Assembly: GCA_000333855.2 (NCBI GenBank) | Contig: CM007339.1 | Coordinates: 134,563 to 185,723, forward strand | Reading direction: 5' to 3' | From: Endotrypanum monterogeii | Lineage: Eukaryota > Euglenozoa > Kinetoplastea > Trypanosomatida > Trypanosomatidae | Length of the DNA: 51,161 nt | Shown here: positions 41,391-49,601 of the stretch, in pieces | Layout: each line of letters opens with the position of its first letter | Position numbering within the stretch: the stretch's first letter is position 1 | Notes under the pieces: generated by a model | Databases searched by the model: none | What the model was told of the DNA's origin: nothing | The model's input: only the letters and a program-made list of their open reading frames with translations | Made by a program: the position numbers and the translations under genes

Positions 41391-41404
41391 CCTTTTGTTT
41401 TTAG
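41391..41404 (+). promoter_or_regulatory. Probable trans-splice acceptor for the 917-residue protein gene
   Basis: CCTTTTGTTTTTAG has AG at 41403-41404. No ATG lies between it and 41581, so the leader would be 176 nt. Confidence 0.5.
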
Positions 41405-41540
41405 CCTTCATAGCGTGGACAGCCGTGTTTAGAGATTCATAGACCCCCCCCCTTACGCACACGCACACACACACACACGCACACGCACACGCACATACCG
41501 ATACAAATAGAGACAAAGTCACGGATACGTATAAGGAGGA

Positions 41541-41559
41541 GGGAAGGGGGGTGGGAGGG
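41541..41559 (+). promoter_or_regulatory. Candidate 5'UTR RNA G-quadruplex
   Basis: GGG, AA, six G, T, GGG, A, GGG. These are four qualifying G runs with 1-2 nt loops, ending 21 nt before the ATG at 41581 and inside the leader predicted from the acceptor at 41404. Confidence 0.6.
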
Positions 41560-41580
41560 CAGGAGTTTATCACCGCCGTA

Positions 41581-44334
41581 ATGTCCTCGCCAACGCTGGC
41601 GTATCCTTCCAGCGGTGATCTCAACGTTCTTGTACAGCGCTTCAAACTGCTGAACATCGTTCAGCGGGTAGCACACCGGGATGTGAGCGAGATGTTGGAC
41701 ACCATTGGGCTCGAGGGACTCTCACGCAACACCACCCTTTCGCGATGGGCGTGCTACGGACCGGCAGGTGATGATGTCGATGACTGCATGGAAACAGGAT
41801 TTCCTCGCCGGGGGGGTGCGCCACGGTACCCGCGAGCCGAGAGCGTGCCTCGGGCTTCGAAGAGGCGCCTTTCCCCTATCACTCGGAATGCCGCCCTTGC
41901 GACCCGTCTGCGGTGCGGCCAGCCCACCGCCAGACTCGAGGCCCGTGTCGCAGCAGCGCAGGTGAACAGGGAGAGGGAGGAAGTTGTCAGCCGTGCGGAC
42001 TCGAGGCGGCGTTTGTATACATCTACTCACCACAAATTTAGCGGCGAGAGTTCAAGAAGAGCGCCAGCGACGACGGCGACGACATCGCCACGGCAGTACG
42101 GTATTCCGCGCACCCGTCACGGTGTGCACCGCAGCCCCTCCGAGCGCGAGTCGTTCTTCTCTCGACTCGCGGAGCCACGTCAGCGACCTGTGGCGTCTGT
42201 GGCGGAGGCTTTCCTTTGCGATGATGAGATTGTGCAAGCAGCGCACAGTCGCCGCGGTGACGCCGTGAATTCTCCTCGACCTTCGCGGCAAGAGCTGGAT
42301 CGAAGTGGCGGGCGCGGTGTCGATCCCTATCCAGCTCATGGTGCTCCCACATTTGTTTCCTCTGCACACGCAACTTCGCAACGGCACCACACCCCTCTCG
42401 ATGCGTACAGTACTCAGAAGAAGGACTTGCGTGCCCACTCGTCTGCACCACCACAGTTCTCCATTTCTTCTCTCCACGGGGCGCCGTCGGGCTCGAGGGA
42501 GGTGTTTGCCGGGGCGGAGAATATTGCTGAGTTGGGCGACAACAAACGCAGACCTCATCACTCTACCTCCAGCCCTCATTCAGAGCGCGAGGTCTTTCGA
42601 GATGTCGACTTCACACCATCGCAGTCGCAGCACCACCAGCTGCTTCGTATAAGCCCACCCTCGCTGGAGGTATCTCAGCGCATGCGCAGTGTCAACTTCG
42701 CGCCGATCCATGACAAAACGCGCCCGGGAGCACTCCAACTAGCGGAAGGCCCCCGAACTGAGACGCGGGGCGCTGCAGAGGGGCTCGAACTCGTGCTGCA
42801 GCCTGACGGTGACAGCACCGCTGCATTCTCTGCAACGACCTCCGCAGAAATGCTTTCCAAGTGTGGCGGCGGTGCCGGCGCTTCCGCCAATACTTTCTCT
42901 GTGTCTCAGCTGCACCTCTCTGCCTCCGGCAACAGCGGCGGTGACACCGGCGAGCCAGTGTACGTTGGCGAACGCGGTGGGAGCTCGACAGAGTACCTTG
43001 GTCGCAGAGATAGTGCAAGTCAGAAAGCCACCGGAAACAACAGTTTGAGCGCTTCTAATTCACAATTTCCAAAATCCCCACGTCTCGGTCGCGGTCTGGT
43101 ACCAAAGGCCAAACCAAAGGGCGCTATGGATAGCGCACCGGTACCACTTGAGGCGGTGCGACAGGCGGCGGCCATTGTGTCGCGCACCGGCCTGACGCTC
43201 CCAAACCACACCAGTGTCCGCCTCCTCGACAGGCCGGAGGCTGTGGTGCAAAGCCCTCCGCGACGTGCATCTAGTGCGTGTGTTTGGTCGAGTTCGTCGG
43301 CCTACGGCGACGAGGGACGAAAGCCCTCGCCTAGGCCGCATACTGTTTCGGTCGGGAGAGGGGCCGTCGACGCGGTACGCGATAGCGCTAGAAAGCGACC
43401 ACCGGAGGACGGAGCACATGTGTCAGCGAGTTCCGGGGATACAGCTCAGATGGGGCCACTGCAACTTTCCGACGGTGTCGCCTTCACTGCGTCACGAACG
43501 GACAACCTCGTCAACACCACCACGAAAAAATCATTCGAGGAACTGTCGTCCGCAATCGACCACATGCTGCTTGATCATCAGCAGTTGCTACGCCAAGTAT
43601 ACAAGGGTATCGAGGCTCCAGCTCGCGGAATGGAGCGTGAGCCCGCCGCATTCGCAGCGGGGTCCTCGTCTTCGAAAAGGAGCTGTGGTGCCTTCAACCT
43701 CAATGCCGGCAACGCATACGCGACTGCGCTCGAGGGAGACGTGGCGAAGTTGCATGTGGATGCGTCATGTGGTACACCTTACGCCAACGACGCGGACGCG
43801 ACAATCGAAGTTGACCTCGGCAGCGACGGCGACGGAGACTCACCTGTGGAGGCGATGAGTAGCGAGGTGGAGGATGAGATGCTTCTTTATACGAAGTTGC
43901 AGAGCCAGTTAGCAAGGCTGGACGCGGACATGGCCCGACTGGGTCTCGAGAGTGCAGAGGGCCAAGTTAAAGAGGTTGGTGATGGCTCTGCGATTGACGG
44001 TGCAGTCGGAGCGTCGGGGTTCGGAGAAGAGGCACCCGTGCGGCAGAGAGAAGCTTTGAAGGCTGATGTTGCGCACCAGCCAGCACGACACGAGCGTAGC
44101 CGAGGCGAGGTGCCGGATGCGATTGTGCAGCGACTGTGTGCCTACCGCATGAATCATTTCCAGTATATAGCTTACAACGAACGCCTGTGGAACACTAGCT
44201 CTGTATCACAATTCGTGTTTGCTCAGCGATTGACAGCTGCGCTGATCGAGGAATGCTGGGGCGAGGTGATGACGGAGGTCGGCGCGATAATGGACGAATA
44301 TGTCGACGGCCTGGCTGAGCACGAGCTGCAGTAA
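41581..44334 (+). CDS. Hypothetical protein, 917 residues, conserved-looking ends
   Basis: Not recognised. The open frame begins at a GTG (41551), so the first ATG at 41581 is used. Residues 1-45 (LNVLVQRFKLLNIVQRVAHRDVSEMLDTIG) look like short helices. The middle ~650 residues are Ser/Arg/Pro/Ala-rich and probably disordered. A helix, FEELSSAIDHMLLDHQQLLRQVYKG, lies at about 652-676. An acidic stretch containing MLLYTKLQSQLARLDADMARLGLESAEGQVKEV (about 767-800) looks like a coiled coil. The last ~75 residues are the most ordered: AIVQRLCAYRMNHFQYIAYNERLWNTSS, then FVFAQRLTAALIEECWGEVMTEVGAIMDEYVDGL. Helical ends joined by a disordered middle are seen in centrosomal/ciliary scaffolds, but I cannot assign it to a family. 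The predicted leader has a G-quadruplex-type motif. Confidence 0.85.
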   Translation: MSSPTLAYPSSGDLNVLVQRFKLLNIVQRVAHRDVSEMLDTIGLEGLSRNTTLSRWACYGPAGDDVDDCMETGFPRRGGAPRYPRAESVPRASKRRLSPITRNAALATRLRCGQPTARLEARVAAAQVNREREEVVSRADSRRRLYTSTHHKFSGESSRRAPATTATTSPRQYGIPRTRHGVHRSPSERESFFSRLAEPRQRPVASVAEAFLCDDEIVQAAHSRRGDAVNSPRPSRQELDRSGGRGVDPYPAHGAPTFVSSAHATSQRHHTPLDAYSTQKKDLRAHSSAPPQFSISSLHGAPSGSREVFAGAENIAELGDNKRRPHHSTSSPHSEREVFRDVDFTPSQSQHHQLLRISPPSLEVSQRMRSVNFAPIHDKTRPGALQLAEGPRTETRGAAEGLELVLQPDGDSTAAFSATTSAEMLSKCGGGAGASANTFSVSQLHLSASGNSGGDTGEPVYVGERGGSSTEYLGRRDSASQKATGNNSLSASNSQFPKSPRLGRGLVPKAKPKGAMDSAPVPLEAVRQAAAIVSRTGLTLPNHTSVRLLDRPEAVVQSPPRRASSACVWSSSSAYGDEGRKPSPRPHTVSVGRGAVDAVRDSARKRPPEDGAHVSASSGDTAQMGPLQLSDGVAFTASRTDNLVNTTTKKSFEELSSAIDHMLLDHQQLLRQVYKGIEAPARGMEREPAAFAAGSSSSKRSCGAFNLNAGNAYATALEGDVAKLHVDASCGTPYANDADATIEVDLGSDGDGDSPVEAMSSEVEDEMLLYTKLQSQLARLDADMARLGLESAEGQVKEVGDGSAIDGAVGASGFGEEAPVRQREALKADVAHQPARHERSRGEVPDAIVQRLCAYRMNHFQYIAYNERLWNTSSVSQFVFAQRLTAALIEECWGEVMTEVGAIMDEYVDGLAEHELQ

Positions 44335-44701
44335 TGGTGAGGGCATGTTTGTCCCACGATCCACATGAAAATGTTACCCCCACACACAGCAAGACTGCAC
44401 TTCCTTCAAGCGCAAGGTCAAAGTGCAAGGAATCAAAGTAGAACGATGGTGTGGTAATGGGTCGACTTTTTTCTCCCTCTCGTCGTCTTTCCTGAGTACA
44501 TTTTTTTTTTTTTGCAACGAGGTTGCCTGTTGAGGTCAGCTGCAGTGCTCGTGTCAGTGTGAGTGGTTCTGTGTATGCGTGTTTTAGGCGTCTCTGCAGG
44601 GGATATCTTTTTTTTTGTTTGTTTGAACGCGTCTTCAGTTGTAAGGACCTCCATGCGCGTTCATTGCTGCAAAACTCTCTTTCCCCTCCTCCTCTTTCCA
44701 G
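44335..44701 (+). other. Non-coding interval after the 917-residue protein gene
   Basis: Ordinary 3'UTR-like sequence with two poly-T tracts. A C/T-rich stretch (44674-44699) ends in AG at 44700-44701, directly abutting the ATG of the small frame at 44702. Confidence 0.6.
44674..44701 (+). promoter_or_regulatory. Candidate trans-splice acceptor abutting a small ORF
   Basis: CTCTCTTTCCCCTCCTCC continues to TTTCCAG with AG immediately before the ATG at 44702. The leader would then consist only of the spliced leader. It may instead serve as a distal acceptor for the WASHC3 gene. Confidence 0.45.
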
Positions 44702-44980
44702 ATGGATAAAGACAAAAAAAAAGATCGACTTTTTGACCTTGACGATGTGCTCCCGACTCAGCCGAAAAGAAGCGAGATAGGGAACGAAGCATGGAGCTTC
44801 GGCCAACACGCCTGCTCCATGTCCATGGAGTCGCTGCGTTCTCTCCTGGTCTCCACTCTTTACGGTGTACTGCTGAGGCGTAACATCTGTGGCACCTCAC
44901 CTTCCCCATTGCCTTGTACAGCTAGTTCCTGCTTGTTCTTGAACCAGCTGACGGACACAGCCATACGAGGCGTATTGTGA
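44702..44980 (+). CDS. Possible small protein, 92 residues
   Basis: A short frame that could be a real gene. It begins MDKDKKKDRLFDLDDVLPTQP, a charged, non-repeat N-terminus unlike the pyrimidine-derived frames elsewhere, and continues with EAWSFGQHACSMSMESLRSLLVSTLYGVLLRR, an amphipathic helix-like segment. Third positions lean to G/C as in neighbouring genes through about residue 65. The final 25 residues are less convincing. A good polypyrimidine/AG directly precedes the ATG. No family is recognised, and there is no signal peptide or clear membrane span. An antisense frame overlaps it but is Lys/Phe low-complexity. It could equally be leader sequence of the WASHC3 mRNA. Confidence 0.4.
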   Translation: MDKDKKKDRLFDLDDVLPTQPKRSEIGNEAWSFGQHACSMSMESLRSLLVSTLYGVLLRRNICGTSPSPLPCTASSCLFLNQLTDTAIRGVL

Positions 44981-45535
44981 GCGGGACATTCAAGCAAGAA
45001 GGAATGCCCTTGGTCAACCAACATCGTGTGTTATCTGCGCTAGGGCGCTCGTAGATTGATGTCCCCTCTAGCCTCCCTCGTTGATTTCCCCCCTCCTTCC
45101 CCGTATGGGGTGTCATTGTCTCCTGCTCACTTGATCTCCGTTCTATCTCTGCTTGTGTGTGTGTGTGTGTGTGTGTGTTTGGCGGGGTGCAATACAAGTG
45201 TATGTGCGCCTTGTTTCCTCGAAACTCCCGGTAAGCGGATAAGTCGTGTCGTTTGTTTCTTGCTCCACCCTTCCCTATCCGAAAAAGGAGGGTACTGCGT
45301 CATTGGCTACACAGCGACACACGCAATCACATCCACAGGGAGACACGGCGTCGCGTGAGCGCTGCCCAATATATATATATAACTCATTTATACATAATTC
45401 AAATCAACAAATATCGCCTTTTCGGAAGGAGTTGGTTAGACTTCTGCGGTTCAGTTTGTAGGCATCTTTTATTGTTTCCTCCTCCTCATTCCCTTCACAT
45501 ATATTGAGTTAACGTGAACCACAGCTGCTTTCCAG
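44981..45535 (+). other. Non-coding interval upstream of WASHC3
   Basis: Contains (TG)n at 45153-45180, a short (TA)n at 45371-45380, and a C/T-rich tract (45467-45498) followed by AG at 45507-45508, 45523-45524 and 45534-45535. There is no ATG between any of these AGs and the start at 45536. Nothing else was seen. Confidence 0.65.
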
Positions 45536-46432
45536 ATGGCAGCAGCGACCCTTCCCCGATCCTCTCCTCTCAGTCTGATTGGCTCAGCCGCCATTGCCGC
45601 GGCTGTATCTGAGGCAGACGCTGATGTGCAGGACGTGGTAAATCTTGTGAACAGGTTTGTTATCAGTACTGTTCAGTTTCTCAACCGCTTCTCCGACGAG
45701 TGTGAGTCGCGACTCGTGGAGACAGCAGAGGCATTGCAGCAGGTGGAGCTGCAGACCCAACTTTTGGAACACCTTCTTGTGTCCAGCGGTGCTGCGGACC
45801 CCGACGTAGATGAGGAAGACGACGACGACAGCTCTCGCTCTGTCGAAGTTGATAGCGGTATTTTGTACTTTGAAGATGGAGAGAACGCGACTTTAAAGGA
45901 CGATGGTTCCTACACGTCCGAAGCGCATTCTGGCCGCCGGCGTCGCGGCCAATTTCGAGGAGCTCTCGGCCGAGCCGGCGATGTTGGTGACCCACGAGGT
46001 CTGCCCCCGCCGCCGCTGCCGATCAATGGACGCAGCGGGCAATCACCGCCATTGCCCGGAAACTACCGAAAAGGGCCGCCACGACCACCGCCCGGAGCGG
46101 CACGTGCGGCTGTTGCTGCACAGGCGGCTGAGGCGGCACGCGCCGCTACCCTAGCCATTGTTGGTGCCCCGGTGCCAATGCCGCAGCTTTCAGGGGAAGC
46201 CCCAGCCCCGCCGCCACCGCTGGAGCTGCGTCCCGGCAGGTTGCTAATGCGGTGCCATCCGAGACTGCGTGGTTACTTCGAGTTGGTGGCTCTGCGCGTG
46301 CCACTGGATTTGGTAAAGGCCAAGATGCAAGTGGAGGGTTTTCCGGGTGAGTGGCTCGATACCCCTGACCTGCCAGCACCAGGCACACTCCCCGCGGCTG
46401 TGCGCAGCTTCGTGGATGAGCCAGATGATTGA
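45536..46432 (+). CDS. WASH complex subunit 3 (CCDC53)
   Basis: A subunit of the WASH complex, which activates Arp2/3-dependent actin branching on endosomes. It has 298 residues against ~194 in human. The N-terminal coiled coil VNLVNRFVISTVQFLNRFSDECESRLVETAEALQQVELQTQLLEHLL (about 36-82) closely follows the human pattern NQFVVHTVQFLNRFSTVCEEKL. The C-terminal motif HPRLRGYFELVALRVPLDLVKAKMQVEGFPGEWLDTPDLPAP (about 242-283) matches DPRYARYLKMVQVGVPVMAIRNKMISEGLDPDLLERPDAPVP. Between them lies an acidic block and a Pro/Ala-rich stretch (PPPPLPINGRSGQSPPLPG; APAPPPPLELRPG) longer than in animals. The proline stretches could bind profilin or SH3 domains, which is inference. The start is the first ATG after the candidate acceptors. 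Confidence 0.88.
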   Translation: MAAATLPRSSPLSLIGSAAIAAAVSEADADVQDVVNLVNRFVISTVQFLNRFSDECESRLVETAEALQQVELQTQLLEHLLVSSGAADPDVDEEDDDDSSRSVEVDSGILYFEDGENATLKDDGSYTSEAHSGRRRRGQFRGALGRAGDVGDPRGLPPPPLPINGRSGQSPPLPGNYRKGPPRPPPGAARAAVAAQAAEAARAATLAIVGAPVPMPQLSGEAPAPPPPLELRPGRLLMRCHPRLRGYFELVALRVPLDLVKAKMQVEGFPGEWLDTPDLPAPGTLPAAVRSFVDEPDD

Positions 46433-46536
46433 TTATAGGGTGTGTAGGTTTGTGTTTGGGGAGGGGGGGGGAAGAGGGGGAGGCCTCTAGATGGAGCACG
46501 CTCCACCGCTCAGTGAGGAAGCCTTGTGAATTGGCG

Positions 46537-46578
<42 letters not shown>

Positions 46579-46845
46579 TTTCCCCCTGTTCATCTTCAAC
46601 TGTCGCTCCTGCTACGCTATGATGCTATCTCTTTTTACCTGCCGTCTATGCAGCCTTGTGCCTGTGGGTGTATGCTTATGAACTTCATGGGGCTCACAAG
46701 ACCGATCTTTTCACACATGATGTCTGTGCTTCTTCGCCTCACCTGTGTCACTTTATTTATTTCTCCTCTTCATAGGTGAGGGTATATGTATAGAGAGAGA
46801 GGTGTCCTTCCCATCAGTCTTTTCTGCTCCTGACCGTGAGGGCTG
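46433..46845 (+). other. Non-coding interval after WASHC3
   Basis: A G-rich run (46458-46483, quadruplex-type) is followed by (CA)n at 46539-46574. A strong polypyrimidine tract ends in CTTCATAG with AG at 46774-46775. A 15-codon frame (ATG 46786) lies between that AG and 46846. A second AG at 46816-46817 would skip it. Confidence 0.65.
46729..46775 (+). promoter_or_regulatory. Probable trans-splice acceptor
   Basis: T/C-rich sequence ends in TTTCTCCTCTTCATAG with AG at 46774-46775. It is the best acceptor between WASHC3 and the 352-residue protein gene, since little pyrimidine tract exists between 47107 and 47224. It may therefore serve either or both downstream frames. Confidence 0.5.
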
Positions 46846-47106
46846 ATGGCACTGCCGCGCTTGCAATGGCGGGGTCTTTCACTTCCTCTTATCGATGCCC
46901 CAGGGGTCATCACAATATCGCAGTACAGCCCTTATTCAGTGCCGATGGGCGCCAATCTTGTTTTTATCTTCACTGTCGCCGCTCTGCTCGTCCTCCTCCT
47001 CCACATGAGTGTGTTTTCCAAGAGTCTTGCGGGTGTGGGATCGTGTGTGTCGCGGGCCAGTCACCGCAGAGACGTCCCTGGACGGAAAAATAAAAATAAA
47101 AAATAA
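46846..47106 (+). CDS. Possible small single-pass membrane protein, 86 residues
   Basis: A short frame with protein-like composition: MALPRLQWRGLSLPLIDAPG, then a hydrophobic span ANLVFIFTVAALLVLLLHMSVF (about 36-57) and a basic tail. Codons are mostly G/C-ending up to about residue 75, but the KNKNKK end looks like UTR. A proline-glycine pair before the span and LLLHMSVFSK after it faintly recall tail-anchored Sec61β, but the spacing is longer and I would not name it so without a profile search. A strong acceptor lies 70 nt upstream. It is in the same frame as the 352-residue protein, separated by its TAA stop, so it could also be an upstream frame in that gene's leader. Confidence 0.45.
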   Translation: MALPRLQWRGLSLPLIDAPGVITISQYSPYSVPMGANLVFIFTVAALLVLLLHMSVFSKSLAGVGSCVSRASHRRDVPGRKNKNKK

Positions 47107-47223
47107 CCAACGGGGAAAAAAAAAAGAGACGCTCAGAAGAAAATCTTCGTCTTTACACATACATATATACACGCACACACATATACCTACACCTACATAA
47201 AGTGGACATCGAGTACTGCATTC

Positions 47224-48282
47224 ATGTCGGCCGCACTTGATCAGAACAGAGGCAGCGGGTTTGTGCACCTCAACACCCCAGCCAGCATTCAGTATACCGC
47301 GGGGAAGACCCTCTCGCTCTCTTCCCTGCGTCAGCGCAAGTCCCGCGTGGAATGTGTCGCTTTGCCGGAGTGGATGTCGCGGTGGCGCGATGCTTTACAG
47401 GGCTACTCGAAGGAGGAGGGCTACAGCAGCTTTGCGACAGACATCGAAGAGGAACGTTCCGGTAATGGCCCAATGCTGCCCCCATTGATCCCACAACGTG
47501 CTGGTCCGGCGCGCCGCCGCGTCGGCCAGTCGCTCTCAGCGACTGACGCCTTTTTCTGTACTTCAACTTCGCCAGTGTTGCCTACCTGCGCCTCCGTATC
47601 TGCTGCATACGGCAACGCAAGTCTGTGTTCGATCGAAGATGTAGCGACTACGACTACCAGTACCACTGCTCCTGCGCACTCGACAGATGCACTCGCTGCT
47701 GATCCTGTCAAGACCATGCCAGTCGGTGGCGCCATAGATCGGCGAACAGCGTGTGCCACGGAGAGACAGCAGGCTGGCATCACCATCGTCAGTCATCACA
47801 AGATTTCAGGTCATCAGAAGTTTGTTTACCCGGATCACGACGGAGTGCTTTCTGCCGGTGTGGTGCCGCAGATTGTCATTACACCTGAAGAAAAGGCGGA
47901 GGAGGAGGCGGCCAAGGCCTTGTACATCTCACCCCTCGACATGCCAGAGGAGGAGCTTGCTGCCTTTGAGGAGCTCCAGGCGCTGTGGAAAAGTCGTGCA
48001 CGGAGCCACTCTTTTCTCGGTGCACAGCACCGGCAAGCTGCCAAAGGCGCAGTGGATCCTTCATCGTCCACGGACATCGTGCCAACGAAATACGAGGGGC
48101 TTTCTAAGGTGATGAGACGCGAGGGCGTGACAGGTGGCGCCTCTGAGTCTTCCCGCAGACACAGCGACCTGGAGGAGGACGCGTGCGCCGAGGACGGGAC
48201 GATCGTGAAGGATGAGTCGACACTGGACCAGGAACTGGCCGAAGCGTTGCGCATGGCGGATGACCTCCTGCGCTTTGCCTAG
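47224..48282 (+). CDS. Hypothetical protein, 352 residues
   Basis: Not recognised. It has no signal peptide or membrane segment. Residues ~40-75 (VECVALPEWMSRWRDALQGYSKEEGYSSFATDIEEE) look ordered and Trp-containing. A Ser/Thr/Ala-rich region follows. Residues ~195-265 (KISGHQKFVYPDHDGVLSAGVVPQIVITPEEKAEEEAAKALYISPLDMPEEELAAFEELQALWKSR) look like a conserved acidic helical module. The last ~20 residues (DQELAEALRMADDLLRFA) form an amphipathic helix suited to a protein-protein contact. Coding bias is clear throughout. The ATG at 47224 is the first after the 86-codon frame's stop. The short spacer upstream (47107-47223) is A-rich and CA-rich, with no convincing polypyrimidine tract, which is unusual for this window. 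Confidence 0.85.
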   Translation: MSAALDQNRGSGFVHLNTPASIQYTAGKTLSLSSLRQRKSRVECVALPEWMSRWRDALQGYSKEEGYSSFATDIEEERSGNGPMLPPLIPQRAGPARRRVGQSLSATDAFFCTSTSPVLPTCASVSAAYGNASLCSIEDVATTTTSTTAPAHSTDALAADPVKTMPVGGAIDRRTACATERQQAGITIVSHHKISGHQKFVYPDHDGVLSAGVVPQIVITPEEKAEEEAAKALYISPLDMPEEELAAFEELQALWKSRARSHSFLGAQHRQAAKGAVDPSSSTDIVPTKYEGLSKVMRREGVTGGASESSRRHSDLEEDACAEDGTIVKDESTLDQELAEALRMADDLLRFA

Positions 48283-49308
48283 GGACCCTCTCAAGATGAT
48301 GGAAATAGGTGAACAAAGAGAGGGAGGTGTGACAGATATTTCCCTCTTGCATTCATTTCTCTTCCTGTGTGGGGCGATAATATGACGTACAGGGTCTGCG
48401 GTGACGAGGCGATCGTTGTGAAATCAAAAAAAAACATCACAAATAGAATGGGAGACAAACATGTAATTATATCGAATCTGTGCATACGGGAATACGTTAT
48501 CCACGGCTTATCACAGATCCCCCCTAGGTTGTATCCCGCGGTCATTTTTAGTTTTCATGTATGAGACCATACGGCCTAAACAAGCGTAAGGAAAGCGTTG
48601 GTGAGCAGGTGCCTACGTCTCCCCAAGCGAGTTGTTCGGCATGTTTGAATCGGGTACTGGAATCTCATTTCTTCTCCCTTTCTCTATTCCCCCCTTTTTT
48701 CTCTTCCGGCTTCTGTGATGATGATCATCACGGCTCCATTCGTAATCAAACCTGTGCGTGTCTACCACCAAAACCGGCACCCTCTTGCGCTCTACCTTCA
48801 CTCACTTCATGATCACACGGACCATCTCTCACGTGGCAATGCTGCGTACCCTCCATAAAAACAACAACAACAACAACAACAACATACAAAAGTCCCACAT
48901 CACAGTTTTTCTCGCGTTTAAAATTTATGTCACTCTATTGACTCGTATTTTTCCGATACGCCTACTGCTTTCTTCCCCTTCGTTCACCCAGTTTTTCTCC
49001 TTTCCCCCCCGCTTTCCCATCACGTGCTTCGCGCACTTGAACTAGGTTTTTAAAATTTAATATTGCTTTAAGCTGAAGAGTCTTCTGCGTGTGTGCTCAT
49101 TACCTACCGCACAGGTGATCTCTGGATTGTCCCCTCTTCCCTCCTCCTCTCCCACGATTTTCCTTTCTTTGTTCTGGGCTTCTCCCTTGTCCATTCTCTT
49201 TATCTGACACACTTGTGTTCACGCCTCATCCTTTATATCTTTTTTTTTTGTTGTTTGCTTGAACGTTACGTGTCTCTTATCAGCAAGAAAGAGTTTCTTC
49301 ATCGATTT

Positions 49309-49345
<37 letters not shown>

Positions 49346-49601
49346 GTGTACCTGGCGGCATCTCGAGTGTGCTTACACACGAACTTGCACTCGGAGTAGC
49401 CCGTAGATACACCAATAGACAATTTGAATTTTTTATCTCTCTCTCTTTTATTTCCCCTCTTCGTAGTAAGTCGCGAGTATCACTGGTGCCATTGCGTCTG
49501 GACGCAAGACTTCTCTGTTCCAGATCGTTTTTGTCACCCTTGGACTCGCTCTTCTCCCCTCCCCCCCTCCCCGGTATCTGACGCGTTTATCCTTCCGCAC
49601 G
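48283..49601 (+). other. Non-coding interval upstream of the mitochondrial-type protein gene
   Basis: No supported gene was found. It holds a CAA/AAC repeat (about 48858-48885), (CA)n at 49313-49339, and a strong polypyrimidine tract ending at AG 49465-49466. The 48380-48565 stretch is less pyrimidine-rich and holds a 60-codon ATG frame with no acceptor directly upstream; it is noted but not called. Confidence 0.65.
49429..49466 (+). promoter_or_regulatory. Probable trans-splice acceptor
   Basis: TTTTTATCTCTCTCTC continues to CCCCTCTTCGTAG with AG at 49465-49466. No ATG occurs before 49602, so the leader would be 135 nt. Confidence 0.6.

Larger units (their letters stand above)
39263..41580 (+). 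other. Non-coding interval between NAP and 917-residue protein genes
   Basis: This 2.3 kb interval has no supported gene. It holds TTA/TTG repeats near 39572-39604, a GTTT/AAAC inverted repeat (39875-39921), a G-run cluster (40214-40237), (TA)n at 41021-41048, a short acceptor-like tract ending at 41404, CA/CACG repeats (41459-41495), and a G-quadruplex-type motif (41541-41559) close to the next ATG. The frame at 40498 begins with TTG and is not called. Confidence 0.7.

Noticed and set aside
48382..48564. 60-codon ATG frame in the 3'UTR of the 352-residue protein gene
   Set aside because: Sequence is non-repetitive and briefly tempting, but no acceptor AG lies just upstream, third positions are not G/C-biased, and no family is recognised.
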